Below, in pieces: positions 9,401 to 17,398 of a stretch of DNA of 64,000 nucleotides. Source of the stretch: Moheibacter lacus (GTDB lineage Bacteria; Bacteroidota; Bacteroidia; Flavobacteriales; Weeksellaceae); assembly GCF_014042165.1 (NCBI RefSeq), contig NZ_JACDZE010000001.1, positions 766,595-830,594 on the forward strand, given 5' to 3'. Made by a program: the position numbers and the translations under genes. The stretch's first letter is position 1; each line of letters opens with the position of its first letter. The notes beneath the pieces are model-generated. The model ran no database searches. It was given only the letters and a program-made list of their open reading frames with translations, and was not told the DNA's origin.

Positions 9401-9546
9401 GCTGAAGCATCTCCTCCTCTCACAGTCACTTCTGCGTCTACCACAGGACCATAATCATCCTGTACAGTACCAGTAACCTGAGCAAAAACTACCTGCCCTA
9501 TAAAAAGCAGGAAAAGTGCACTAATAAATGCAAATTTTGTCCTCAT
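6493..9546 (-). CDS. SusC/RagA family TonB-linked outer-membrane receptor
   Basis: A 1017-residue TonB-dependent transporter. It has a signal peptide cleaved near VVFAQ (residue 23), a CarboxypepD_reg-like beta domain (about 24-95), a plug domain (about 115-235) with the signature GRGANGVV-like YGSRGANGVVIIKTKSAKKG, and a C-terminal 22-strand barrel ending in YSLGINLTF. PLYIVNGAYL with the NPNDIESIDVLKEAS motif is typical SusC. It acts with the SusD protein immediately downstream to import a bound oligomer into the periplasm. The gene pair is flanked by terminators on both sides and forms its own operon. A -7 match upstream is imperfect, so its promoter was not called. Confidence 0.92.
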   Translation of the reverse strand: MRTKFAFISALFLLFIGQVVFAQVTGTVQDDYGPVVDAEVTVRGGDASAITDENGSFSIDAQVGNVLVVTDAMGTSKDFTVNKLNMGTLTFGADVELDVVTITKSIFDPGAVSNAGVTRVDAQVIETQTPSLSVDQMLAGKISGLNSVGQQGGSPGSVGNVVIRGAVGLNGGVKSPLYIVNGAYLNEDDVNSINPNDIESIDVLKEASQLAVYGSRGANGVVIIKTKSAKKGQSIINYRTSFGYSELMDLNNVEVMGSRQLLEFQNQLSSSVDDEGMPTGVGIARTPEEIEALSQINTDWNDEYTKGGFLTSHYLSIANAGDRSSSNFSVGYDQNTGNIIYYKGFERITSSFNNVVQVNDRFSYGVNVSGSYTERDNPRDRYNGQNPFFNILRNTPYSTVYQMDEDGNPVLDQYGDPVFNQAVSANSYNALDEMKYTYRSQRNFRLFGSGYLALEVFKNVTARTTFGATYDRTQVESFGQPRSHLSNLLGYNGYKSDSSSDRLDYNWRNEVTYGNSWGRHNLSVTAATEYINENNYYSLINSRGFPNNFQNVQVLATVVPGDTYTNRWLITRFGYLGSVAYDFGGKYFVNGYVRRDGTSLAGFDNQYGTFWGASLGWDVAKESFFDSQRWLNNLILRASYGEVGDDSGLEVYSNLSAIAQATHTGSATPISYPDGIANDDVTWETNAKLNLGFDFGMFNRRLTGTFAWFQDNRRDFLFDQALAAEAGGYSVSVNAGELQTNGFEIELNYDILRIKDGLNLSVYGNFTNIGYEVKELTDGLNQIFPSGAFESMVHEVGQEPFTFFMVRYAGVNPDNGNAQYYDIDGNITEKYDATDAVTLDGKSPFPKYYGGFGLTAEYKGFNLRADFNYQGGNYLYNNTYELGTELNPDNDGYNYFVDAANYWQNPGDTGVFQKPSVNGFEYSDQFLEKGDYILFRTLELGYTFKEDLFKNLPVRGMRVYGQIQNLALWTDYHGNPIQGTGASESSNVQNEGYVSGAFSLYSYPLTRAYSLGINLTF

Positions 9547-9673
9547 ACTTATTTTTTTATAACATTATCGTCGCAAAATTGTAACATTTTATTAAGAAAT
9601 CCAAATTTATTTGAACTTTAACAATGGGCTTTTTCCGCTGAAAACACTTATGGCAAAGATTTTTAACAAAAAA

Positions 9674-9696
9674 ACCGCTTGAATATCTCAAGCGGT
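9674..9696 (-). terminator. Intrinsic terminator after infB
   Basis: A 9-bp perfect stem (ACCGCTTGA with its complement, 5-nt loop) is followed on the minus strand by a run of T, 27 bp after the infB stop and before the susC promoter region. Confidence 0.8.
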
Positions 9697-9722
9697 CTTA
9701 TCTTATAAAATTGTTAATAAAT

Positions 9723-12518
9723 TTATTTCAATTTCTTTTTTACTTCTACGGTTTCATAAGCTTCGATGATGTCGCCCACTTGAATATCGTTGTAGTTTTT
9801 AACATTTAGACCACATTCATAACCTTTGGTTACTTCTTTTACGTCGTCTTTGAATCGTTTCAAACTCGCCAATTCTCCATCGTGGATGACCACACCATCT
9901 CGAATCAATCGGATTTTCGAATTTCTGGTTACTTTTCCGTCCAAAACCATACATCCTGCAATCGTTCCGACTTTAGAAACTTTAAAGGTTTCACGGATTT
10001 CGATGTTACCCATCACCTGCTCTTTCAATTCCGGTGACAACATTCCTTCCATCGCTTCTTTCACATCATTGATGGCGTCATATATAATGGAATAATTTCG
10101 GATTTCAATTTCTTCACGCTCCGCAATTTCTTTTGCTGAAGCTCCTGGACGCACGTTAAATCCAATTACAATTGCATCTGACGCACTGGCCAACAACACA
10201 TCAGATTCTGTGATCTGTCCTACGCCTTTGTGAAGGATGTTGATGTGGATTTCGTCTGTGGATAATTTTTGCAAGGAATCTGTCAATGCTTCTACTGAAC
10301 CATCTACGTCTCCTTTTAAGATGATGTTCAATTCCTTGAAATCTCCTAAAGCAATTCGACGACCGATTTCGTCTAAGGTAATGTGTTTCTGCGTACGGAT
10401 GGTTTGTTCTCTTTGAAGCTGTTCACGTTTGGTGGCAACTTGTTTCGCATCGCGTTCATCTTCAAACACTCGGAATTTATCACCAGCTGTCGGCGCTCCG
10501 TCTAGTCCAAGGATTGTAACCGGAGTTGACGGCCCGGCTTCTTTTACCGGTTTTCCGCGTTCATCTAGCATCGCTCGTACTTTACCATGGTTGCTACCCG
10601 CTACCAAATAATCTCCTACTCTTAAAGTTCCGGTTTGAACCAAAATTGTAGAAACATAACCTCTTCCTTTATCTAATGAAGCTTCAACCACTGTTCCTGT
10701 TGCCAAACGATTTGGATTGGCTTTCAATTCCAGTATCTCCGCTTCTAATAATACCTTTTCAAGCAACTCTTCTACATTCAAACCCTGTTTGGCTGAAATA
10801 TCTTGAGACTGGATAGAACCACCCCACTCTTCTACCAATAAATTCATATTGGCCAATTGCTCTTTTACCTTTTCAGGGTTGGCAGTTGGTTTGTCAATTT
10901 TATTGATGGCAAATATAATTGGTACTTCAGCAGCTTGTGCGTGGCTAATTGCTTCGCGGGTTTGTGGCATGATTTGATCATCAGCCGCAATTACAATAAT
11001 GGCAATATCCGTCACTTGAGCTCCCCTTGCACGCATCGCGGTAAAAGCTTCGTGACCCGGAGTATCTAAGAATGTAATTTGCTGACCACTCTCCAATTTT
11101 ACGTTATATGCACCAATATGCTGGGTAATCCCTCCCGATTCTCCTGCAATTACATTGGCTTTCCTGATGTAGTCCAACAATGAGGTTTTACCATGGTCTA
11201 CGTGACCCATCACGGTAACGATAGGCGCACGCCCAACTAAATCTTCAGGTGAATCTACTGTTTCATCTTCAATTTCCAGATCTTCCTCTACATTACTAAA
11301 CTGAACATCATATCCAAAATCATCAGCTACCAACTGAATCGTATCTGCTTCAAGTCTTTGGTTCATGGTCACCATGATACCTAGTGACATACATGCTGAA
11401 ATAACTTCTGTAACTGCAACATCCATCAAACTCGCCAATTCATTTACGGTTACAAACTCGGTAACATGAAGTGTTTTGTCTTTTTCCATGGCTTCCATTT
11501 CCATGGCTTCCATTTCACGGCGTTCCTTTCGTTTGTCTCTTCTGTGTTTGGACGCTTTGGATTTCACACCTTTATTGGTCAATTTCTCTAGCGTTTCTTT
11601 GATTTGTTTTGAAACCTCCTCGTCAGTCAATTCAGCTTGAGGTCTTCTTGGTGGACGATTGTGATGATTTCCACCGCCGCCTTTATGAGGTCGGTTGTTA
11701 TTTTGATTGTTATTCCCTCCGGAATTTCCAGATGGTTTTACATCATCTAATTTTACGTCTTTGCGAATTCTCTTTCTCTTCTTCTTGTTTTCTTTTTCCT
11801 GCTTCTGCTTTTCTTTTCGCTCTTCCGCTAATTTTTTGTCTTTGTCAAATTCAGAAAGATCCAGTTTTTTACCGGTAAAATTAGGTCCATCCAATTTTTG
11901 GTATTTGGTTTCGATTTTAACAGGTTCGTCTGAGTCTACCACCGGTTTTTCTTCCGGCTTGACTTCTTCTTTCTTTTCCGGTTTCACTTCAGCATTTCTC
12001 GGCTCTTCTTTGGCCTTTTCCTCTTCTTTTGGTTTTTCAGCCTCAACCGGTTTGGGTGCCTCGACGATTTCTTCTTTCACCTCTACCTTTTCCTCCACTT
12101 TCTCCTCAACCTTTTCTTCTATGATTTCAGGTTTTTCTTCTTCTTTTGATTTTTCAACCTCAGGAGATTTTGGTTTAGATGGATTGAGATTATCCAAATC
12201 AATTTTACCGATGGTTTTTGGCCCTTCCAACTCAACTTTGGTCGTTGTAATCACCTCAGGATCTTTAATAGGCTCAGGCTGTTTGACAGGCTCAGGCTTT
12301 CTTTCCGGTATTTTATTGATCACAACTTCTTCAGATGCTGCTTTTTGTTTGGCATCAGATTGAAATTCTTTTACCAAAACCGAATACGTATCTTGGTCGA
12401 TTTTCGTATTGGGCGTACGCTCTACCTGAATTCCTTTCTCGCTCAAAAAGTCAACCGCTCGGTCGATTGAGATGTTCAATTCTTTTAATACTTTATTTAA
12501 TCTTATCGTTTCCGACAT
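9723..12518 (-). CDS. infB: Translation initiation factor IF-2
   Basis: IF-2 is the GTPase that places fMet-tRNA on the 30S subunit and promotes subunit joining. The start is placed at [15 protein letters not shown], 931 residues; a TTG nine codons upstream overlaps the -7 box TACATTTG and would not be in the mRNA. An N-terminal IF2_N helical domain is followed by a long, acidic/lysine-rich low-complexity linker with VEEK repeats (about 100-310), then the G domain: [16 protein letters not shown] (G1), DTPGHEAF (G3), NKIDKP (G4), and the domains II-IV ending VKKKLK. Length is normal for Bacteroidota IF-2. It is the third gene of rimP-nusA-infB but also has an internal promoter. Confidence 0.97.
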   Translation of the reverse strand: MSETIRLNKVLKELNISIDRAVDFLSEKGIQVERTPNTKIDQDTYSVLVKEFQSDAKQKAASEEVVINKIPERKPEPVKQPEPIKDPEVITTTKVELEGPKTIGKIDLDNLNPSKPKSPEVEKSKEEEKPEIIEEKVEEKVEEKVEVKEEIVEAPKPVEAEKPKEEEKAKEEPRNAEVKPEKKEEVKPEEKPVVDSDEPVKIETKYQKLDGPNFTGKKLDLSEFDKDKKLAEERKEKQKQEKENKKKRKRIRKDVKLDDVKPSGNSGGNNNQNNNRPHKGGGGNHHNRPPRRPQAELTDEEVSKQIKETLEKLTNKGVKSKASKHRRDKRKERREMEAMEMEAMEKDKTLHVTEFVTVNELASLMDVAVTEVISACMSLGIMVTMNQRLEADTIQLVADDFGYDVQFSNVEEDLEIEDETVDSPEDLVGRAPIVTVMGHVDHGKTSLLDYIRKANVIAGESGGITQHIGAYNVKLESGQQITFLDTPGHEAFTAMRARGAQVTDIAIIVIAADDQIMPQTREAISHAQAAEVPIIFAINKIDKPTANPEKVKEQLANMNLLVEEWGGSIQSQDISAKQGLNVEELLEKVLLEAEILELKANPNRLATGTVVEASLDKGRGYVSTILVQTGTLRVGDYLVAGSNHGKVRAMLDERGKPVKEAGPSTPVTILGLDGAPTAGDKFRVFEDERDAKQVATKREQLQREQTIRTQKHITLDEIGRRIALGDFKELNIILKGDVDGSVEALTDSLQKLSTDEIHINILHKGVGQITESDVLLASASDAIVIGFNVRPGASAKEIAEREEIEIRNYSIIYDAINDVKEAMEGMLSPELKEQVMGNIEIRETFKVSKVGTIAGCMVLDGKVTRNSKIRLIRDGVVIHDGELASLKRFKDDVKEVTKGYECGLNVKNYNDIQVGDIIEAYETVEVKKKLK

Positions 12519-12542
12519 ATATTGATTTGGATTTTCAGTTTG

Positions 12543-12550
12543 CAAATGTA
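12543..12550 (-). promoter_or_regulatory. Internal -7 promoter element for infB
   Basis: TACATTTG on the minus strand, 24 nt before the infB ATG and after the nusA stop. It is overlapped by a 7-bp inverted repeat (GTACTAA/TTAGTAC, 12548-12569) lying where an operator in the promoter spacer would be. Confidence 0.55.
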
Positions 12551-12590
12551 CTAATTCTAAATTTAGTACGTTTTATTTAATTGTTCTGAA

Positions 12591-13826
12591 TTAGTCTTCT
12601 AATTCTTCACGCAAGATTCTTATGACATCATGGATGGTTTCTTCTTCCAAATCTGTTCGGGACACCAAGTCGTTTACATCTTGTTCCAAAATGCTTCTCG
12701 CAGTATCCAATCCTATTTTTTGGAAAGCTTCAATTACCCAAGCGTCAATTTCATCAGCAAATTCAGCTAATTCAACATCTTCATCTTGTGGTATATCTCT
12801 AAACACATCGATCTCCATCCCCAAAAGCTTCCCGGCCAATCTAACATTGTGACCGCTTTTACCGATGGCTTTGGAAACTTCTTCCGGCTTGACATAAACC
12901 CTTACTTTGCTATCGGCTTCATCGATTTCCATACGGGAAATACGAGCCGGACTTAGTGCACGGGAAACATAAAGCTGTAAATTATTGGTAAAATTGATTA
13001 CGTCTATATTTTCATTTTTCAATTCGCGGACGATGGTATGGATCCTTGACCCTTTCATCCCCACACAGGCTCCAACCGGATCAATTCGATCGTCATAAGA
13101 CTCAACTGCCACTTTTGCTTTTTCACCCGGAATTCTTACTACTCCTTTGATCGTGATGATTCCATCAAAAATTTCAGGAATTTCAGTTTCAAATAATTTC
13201 TCTAAAAATTTAGGGGAAGTTCTAGACAAAATGATTTGAGGCTTGATTCCTTTTAATTTCACTTCATCTACCACCGCTCTTACAGATTCTCCTTTTCTGA
13301 AGAAATCAGATGGTATTTGGTTTTCTCTCGGTAAAATCATTTCATTTTGCTCGTCATCCATCACAATAATGTGTTTCTGACGGATGTGGTGAACTTCACC
13401 TGAAACAATTTCTCCTTCTATATCTTTAAAACGCTCATAAAGATTGGCGTTGTCATGCTCCATTACTTTGGCAACCAAATTCTGACGCAAAGCCAAAATC
13501 GCTCTTCTTCCCAAATCTTTTAAAGCAATTTCCTCAGAAACCTCTTCTCCTACTTCAAAATCCGGCTCTATTTTTCTAGCTTCTGACAATTCGATTTCCG
13601 CACTATCATCTTCAGACATTCCATCCTCCACTACAATTCTATTGTGCCAAATCTCCAAGTCTCCTTTGTCAGGGTTCACGATGATATCAAAATTATCGTC
13701 TGACCCAAATTTCTTGCGCAAAACGCTTTGAAGCGATTCTTCTAAAATCGCCATCAGCGTTATACGATCTATATTTTTTTCATCTTTGAAATCACCAAAT
13801 GATTCGATCAATGCAATATTGTCCAT
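12591..13826 (-). CDS. nusA: Transcription termination/antitermination factor NusA
   Basis: A 411-residue RNA-binding factor that binds RNA polymerase and modulates pausing, termination and antitermination. The N-terminal polymerase-binding domain (MDNIALIESFGDFKDEKNID onward, about 1-125) is followed by an S1 domain (EIVSGEVHHIRQKHIIV...), then two KH domains with VGACVGMKGSRIHTIVREL and KAIGKSGHNVRLAGKL. The C-terminus ends after a short helix-hairpin segment without the acidic repeats of E. coli NusA, which is usual in this phylum. It begins 11 bp after rimP in the same operon. Confidence 0.96.
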   Translation of the reverse strand: MDNIALIESFGDFKDEKNIDRITLMAILEESLQSVLRKKFGSDDNFDIIVNPDKGDLEIWHNRIVVEDGMSEDDSAEIELSEARKIEPDFEVGEEVSEEIALKDLGRRAILALRQNLVAKVMEHDNANLYERFKDIEGEIVSGEVHHIRQKHIIVMDDEQNEMILPRENQIPSDFFRKGESVRAVVDEVKLKGIKPQIILSRTSPKFLEKLFETEIPEIFDGIITIKGVVRIPGEKAKVAVESYDDRIDPVGACVGMKGSRIHTIVRELKNENIDVINFTNNLQLYVSRALSPARISRMEIDEADSKVRVYVKPEEVSKAIGKSGHNVRLAGKLLGMEIDVFRDIPQDEDVELAEFADEIDAWVIEAFQKIGLDTARSILEQDVNDLVSRTDLEEETIHDVIRILREELED

Positions 13827-13837
13827 TTTGTAAAATT

Positions 13838-14305
13838 TTAAAAACTGATTTTTACTATTGCTTTTTTTATATCTGTGTACTTTATCTTCTCTGTTTTCTC
13901 CACGGTATGTTTCCCTTTCCCTACAGGTTTAGGCTCTCGTGTTGTCCATTTTAGTTCAATACCTTCTTCATCTGCAGCAACCAATTCGCCTTCCATGTCC
14001 TTTCCACCATCTGATCTGGTGATTTTCAATGTTCTGCCGATGTTTTTCTTAAACTGCCTTGGCAAAACCAATGGATTTCCTACGCCTGCCGATGAAACAT
14101 TCAAAGAAAAATCATCTTCTTCTCTATCTAAATTATGCTCTACATGACGGCTGATCCTTACGATTTCCTCTATGGAAAGCCCTTCATCTCCATCTACCAA
14201 TACTTCAATTGCATTATCAACCGAAATACTCCAATCTACCAAAAACAACGAAGGATTTTCTTCCACCGCTTCGTCGATTAACTTTTTTACTAATTCTTGA
14301 TTCAT
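13838..14305 (-). CDS. rimP: Ribosome maturation factor RimP
   Basis: A 155-residue protein needed for 30S subunit maturation. It has the RimP N-terminal domain with LFLVDWSISVDNAIEVLVDGDEG (split by the beta strands), the EIVRISRHVEHNLD helix and NVSSAGVGNPLVLPRQFKKNIGR, the family's SSPGxxRPL-like signature with Gly-Val-Gly in place of Pro-Gly-Leu. The start is the ATG of MNQELVKKL at 14305; a TTG three codons upstream lies in the T-run of the leader hairpin and is unlikely. First gene of rimP-nusA-infB; unusual leader described separately. Confidence 0.93.
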   Translation of the reverse strand: MNQELVKKLIDEAVEENPSLFLVDWSISVDNAIEVLVDGDEGLSIEEIVRISRHVEHNLDREEDDFSLNVSSAGVGNPLVLPRQFKKNIGRTLKITRSDGGKDMEGELVAADEEGIELKWTTREPKPVGKGKHTVEKTEKIKYTDIKKAIVKISF

Positions 14306-14342
14306 AGCGAACAAAAAAGAGAGCTAATTGGCCCTCTTTCAT
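14217..14342 (-). CDS. Possible upstream leader ORF overlapping rimP start
   Basis: A 41-codon frame starting MKEGQLALFFVRYES begins at 14342, seven bases after a strong Shine-Dalgarno-like AAGGAG (14350-14355), which is rare in this genome where starts generally lack such a site. Its early codons run through the leader hairpin and it overlaps the rimP start in another frame. It may be a regulatory leader peptide, or the whole arrangement may be chance. No homology is recognised. Confidence 0.25.
   Translation of the reverse strand: MKEGQLALFFVRYESRISKKVNRRSGGRKSFVVFGRLEYFG
14313..14339 (-). terminator. Terminator-like hairpin in rimP leader (possible attenuator)
   Basis: Minus-strand stem AAAGAGGGC pairs with GCTCTCTTT (one G-U pair), 6-nt loop CAATTA, followed by TTTTTT. 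It lies between the -7 box at 14366-14373 and the rimP ATG at 14305, so it would act on the operon's own transcript. Confidence 0.55.
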
Positions 14343-14365
14343 AGATTTTCTCCTTAAATTCGATG

Positions 14366-14373
14366 CAAATATA
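14366..14373 (-). promoter_or_regulatory. -7 promoter element of the rimP-nusA-infB operon
   Basis: TATATTTG on the minus strand fits TAnnTTTG and precedes rimP by about 60 nt. The divergent ogt gene starts only 19 bp away at 14392. Confidence 0.5.
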
Positions 14374-14391
14374 TAACAATTATTTGAAATA

Positions 14392-14868
14392 GTGAATTTT
14401 ATATCTAAATATCTCTCAGAAATCGGTTGGATAGAAATCAAAGGAAATGACGCAGAAATACACGCTATCCTCTTCACTAGCGAGGAACCGACCATTTCCG
14501 CGCATCAGCCAAAAATTGTCGAAAATTTAACACAACAACTCAACGATTATTTTCTAAACGGCAATTGGAATTTCGATGTGCAACTTTCACCTCAAGGAAC
14601 TGATTTCCAATTAAAAGTTTGGAAAGAACTACAGGAAATCCCCTTTGGAAAAACAATTTCCTATCTCGATTTGGCCAAAAAATTGGGTGATGAAAAAACG
14701 ATTCGCGCTGCTGCTTCTGCCAACGGTAAAAACCCGATCTCCATCTTGATTCCATGTCACCGTGTCGTTGGAAAAGACGGTAGTCTGACCGGATATGCCG
14801 GAGGATTGCATCGTAAAAAATATTTGCTGGAATTGGAAAAAGGAATCCGATCGCCTAGACTTTTTTGA
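14392..14868 (+). CDS. ogt: Methylated-DNA-protein-cysteine methyltransferase
   Basis: A 158-residue suicide repair enzyme that removes methyl groups from O6-methylguanine onto its own cysteine. The active-site motif PCHRVVG is present at about residues 120-126, preceded by TIRAAASANGKNPISILI and the earlier GTDFQLKVWKELQEIPFGKT DNA-binding helix segment. Start is GTG (MNFISKYLSEIGWIEI), which matches the usual N-terminus of this family. The 3' end overlaps the convergent 2OG oxygenase gene by 14 bp. Another alkylation- or oxidation-related enzyme is the opposite gene, but no common regulation is visible. Confidence 0.92.
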   Translation: MNFISKYLSEIGWIEIKGNDAEIHAILFTSEEPTISAHQPKIVENLTQQLNDYFLNGNWNFDVQLSPQGTDFQLKVWKELQEIPFGKTISYLDLAKKLGDEKTIRAAASANGKNPISILIPCHRVVGKDGSLTGYAGGLHRKKYLLELEKGIRSPRLF

Positions 14869-15475
14869 GCCAGCCTGCGATGCTCATCCTTTTGCGATGA
14901 GCCAGCTGAACTTCGTGCTTGACTTGATCCGAAGCAAAAAAACAAACCGTTCCACCTTCCGGTAGGATTTGAATTTCTGACCCTTCAAGATGCGCCACAA
15001 ATTGTCCACCATCTTTCACGTCCCAATTTTCGTTTAAATACATCACAAAAGAATATTTCCTACCCGAATCCGATTTGAATTGATCGATATGCGGTTTATA
15101 AAAACTCCCAACGTCATAAAGTGCATAATGAAATTCGAAATCATTAATTCCTGTATAACAAGTTCGATTCAAATAGTCAATAAACTCTTTTACGATAGCT
15201 ATAAACCTTTGTTCTACTGCTAATTGAGAATCATTTTCAATCCATTTGATCACATCTCCACGCACCTCGGCATTTTTTTGATGTACAAATTTATTTCCGA
15301 TTCCGGCAGGATGCATTTTACCGTTTTCGAAATTTTTTTGAAGTTGATCACGCAATTCTTTTACCAATTCTTCTGAAACAAATTGGGTTTGGTATCCTAC
15401 CTGATTGGAAAGCAGGCCTTCAATCAGTCCTTCAAACAGAAGATCCTGAGAAGTGGTCAAATTTTTATTTTTCAA
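14855..15475 (-). CDS. 2OG-Fe(II) oxygenase, prolyl-4-hydroxylase-like
   Basis: A 206-residue protein with the iron-binding facial triad of non-haem 2-oxoglutarate oxygenases: H-x-D in KPHIDQF (about 124-128), the distal His in VKHEVQLAHRKR and the following Arg that holds 2-oxoglutarate. The jelly-roll strands YSFVMYLNENWDVKDGGQF and LPEGGTVCFF lie between them. It resembles bacterial SM-20/prolyl-4-hydroxylase-like enzymes; its substrate is unknown. It overlaps ogt by 14 bp at the 3' ends. Confidence 0.85.
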   Translation of the reverse strand: MKNKNLTTSQDLLFEGLIEGLLSNQVGYQTQFVSEELVKELRDQLQKNFENGKMHPAGIGNKFVHQKNAEVRGDVIKWIENDSQLAVEQRFIAIVKEFIDYLNRTCYTGINDFEFHYALYDVGSFYKPHIDQFKSDSGRKYSFVMYLNENWDVKDGGQFVAHLEGSEIQILPEGGTVCFFASDQVKHEVQLAHRKRMSIAGWLKKV

Positions 15476-15549
15476 GTAATTTCAATTCCCAAATGTCTAA
15501 CTATTTCATCTAGCAGACAATAGGGTAAATCATAAAATTTAAAAAATTT

Positions 15550-16041
15550 TCAAACTATATCTGTAGCAATGAACACAACCAACATGGACAAACAAAGGAT
15601 AATTCCATAACCGCTGGTCAAAAAGTAGCCGATGATAGATCCCGTAGCGGCTTTTAGGGCTCTTTTATGATTTTGACGGTCATAGATCAATTCGCCGATC
15701 AATGCACCTAAAAAGGGAGCGATGATGATGCTTACAAATCCAAAAGGCGAAAAAATAATTCCAACAACCAACCCAATGATCAAACCTACAACTCCATAGC
15801 GGGTTCCACCCATTTTTTTTGTGGTTGCGATAGGAATCGTATAATCCAAAACAATACCGATAAGCGTGAAAAAACCGAAAACCCCCACTAACCACCAGCT
15901 GATTTCTGAAAAATTCAGAATTTTCGCCAATAATAACGACCCAAATGCCAGTGGCGCTCCCGGTAAAACAGGTAGAATCGTTCCGGCTGTACCGAGTAAA
16001 ATACCAACTCCAAAAATTAGTTTGATAATATGGTCTTCCAT
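15550..16041 (-). CDS. DUF456 family membrane protein
   Basis: A 163-residue integral membrane protein with about four to five glycine-rich helices. The segment GTILPVLPGAPLAFGSLLLA near the N-terminus and the central GVVGLIIGLVVGIIFSPFG / PFLGALIGELIYDR are the conserved core of DUF456. Function is unknown. It is transcribed alone; about 75 bp without features separate it from the 2OG oxygenase, and 58 bp from the divergent MscS channel gene. Confidence 0.82.
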   Translation of the reverse strand: MEDHIIKLIFGVGILLGTAGTILPVLPGAPLAFGSLLLAKILNFSEISWWLVGVFGFFTLIGIVLDYTIPIATTKKMGGTRYGVVGLIIGLVVGIIFSPFGFVSIIIAPFLGALIGELIYDRQNHKRALKAATGSIIGYFLTSGYGIILCLSMLVVFIATDIV

Positions 16042-16099
16042 CCCAACAAAATTACAATCTTTTTACCATTATGTTAACGGTTAGATTTTGAATAGGTGT

Positions 16100-16107
16100 T
16101 ACCTTTG
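16100..16107 (+). promoter_or_regulatory. -7 promoter element of mscS-like gene
   Basis: TACCTTTG matches TAnnTTTG with TTTTG about 12-18 bp upstream. It sits inside the longest possible reading frame of the channel gene and so argues for a downstream start codon at 16124. Confidence 0.6.
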
Positions 16108-16123
16108 CAAGAAATTTGAAAAA

Positions 16124-17398
16124 TTGTTTGAAGCTACTACTCAACTGTATTCCAATAAATACATTGCCGACTTCGCCAAATTCATCCGAAAACAGATAAA
16201 GGATATTTTTGGAGATGTTTTGGGAAATGCTTTTCTTCCATTTATTGAAGTTGGATTTTGGGTATTGATCCTATTTCTCATCGATTTAATTCTCCAAAAA
16301 ACATTTGGAAGTTTAATCGGTCTTTTGGCTAAATATTCCAAAATCAATTGGATCAAAAAGTTTTATTCGCATAAAGTATTTCGCACTTTATTTCACTTCG
16401 TTACGGTTTGGATATTGACTGAAATCAATCCTTATGTTTTTCAGAAGTACCATATCATCGATAAAGTTGCAGATAAACTCATCGGTTTATTGGTCATCAT
16501 CATTATCATCAGTTTTATCTTCCGCGTTGTTGATGCCATCATTGACATCAAAGATGAAGAAGAAAGCCATACAACGGTAGGGATCAGGACTTTTGGGCAG
16601 ATGTTCAAGATGTTTGTCGCCTTTTTTGGTGCCTTGACGTTTGTAGCTACTTTGATCGACACCGAAATATCGCAAATATTAACGGTACTTGGAGCCTTGA
16701 CCGCTGTGGTTTTATTGATTTTCAGAGATTCTATTTTGGGTTTTGTCTCCGGATTGCAGATTGCGACTTCCAAAAGTATCAAAGTGGGCGACTGGATTTC
16801 GGTTTCCAAATATGATGTAGAAGGAATCGTAAAAGAAATCAATTTGGCAGTGACCAAAATTGAAAAGTTTGACAAAACGGTTTCGACTGTTCCGACTTAT
16901 GATTTGATTTCGTCTGAAGTAACCAACCACTCTTGGATGGCTGCTACAAACACCAGAAGGATCAAACGACCGATTTATTTTAATGTGAATTCTTTTCAAT
17001 TTTGCGATCAGGAGATGTTGAAGAAATTTGGTAAAATCGATTTGATCAAAGACTATATCGAAACAAAACTGGAAGAAATTCGCGTGAGCAATAAAATGGT
17101 GATGAACAAACAATACATCATCAATGGCCGACAATTGACCAACATAGGTGTTTTCAGAAAATATGTAGAAAATTATTTGGCCAGTCGAAATGACATTTCC
17201 AAATCGGACACCATCATGGTCAAACAACTAGAACTAAGCCCCCAAGGGATGCCGCTAGAGATTTATTGTTTTGCCAATACTTCTGAATTCATTGACTTTG
17301 AACGTGTTCAGTCTGATGTCTTTGATCATTTGATCAGTGCCAGCAAAGAATTTGAATTGGAAATTTCACAACCTTTTATTTATCCGAATCATGACTAA
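16124..17398 (+). CDS. Mechanosensitive ion channel, MscS family
   Basis: A membrane channel of about 424 residues. The start is placed at TTG 16124 (MFEATTQLYSN) because the longer frame from TTG 16088 runs across a -7 promoter box. Four to five helices precede the pore helix and the MscS core: IISFIFRVVDAIIDI, TFVATLIDTEISQILTVLGA, then AVVLLIFRDSILGFVSGLQI, SKSIKVGDWISVSKYDVEGIV and DKTVSTVPTYDLISSEVTNH, which form the pore-lining helix and the beta domain. It releases small solutes upon hypo-osmotic shock. The stop region overlaps the pdxJ start by 8 bp. Confidence 0.87.
   Translation: MFEATTQLYSNKYIADFAKFIRKQIKDIFGDVLGNAFLPFIEVGFWVLILFLIDLILQKTFGSLIGLLAKYSKINWIKKFYSHKVFRTLFHFVTVWILTEINPYVFQKYHIIDKVADKLIGLLVIIIIISFIFRVVDAIIDIKDEEESHTTVGIRTFGQMFKMFVAFFGALTFVATLIDTEISQILTVLGALTAVVLLIFRDSILGFVSGLQIATSKSIKVGDWISVSKYDVEGIVKEINLAVTKIEKFDKTVSTVPTYDLISSEVTNHSWMAATNTRRIKRPIYFNVNSFQFCDQEMLKKFGKIDLIKDYIETKLEEIRVSNKMVMNKQYIINGRQLTNIGVFRKYVENYLASRNDISKSDTIMVKQLELSPQGMPLEIYCFANTSEFIDFERVQSDVFDHLISASKEFELEISQPFIYPNHD

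Noticed and set aside
11707-12363. 218-codon plus-strand ORF opposite infB
   Set aside because: It is Ser/Phe-rich and mirrors the charged low-complexity linker of IF-2; no start signal or family.
14306-14314. TTG start of rimP at 14314
   Set aside because: It lies in the T-run of the leader hairpin; the ATG at 14305 gives the usual N-terminus.
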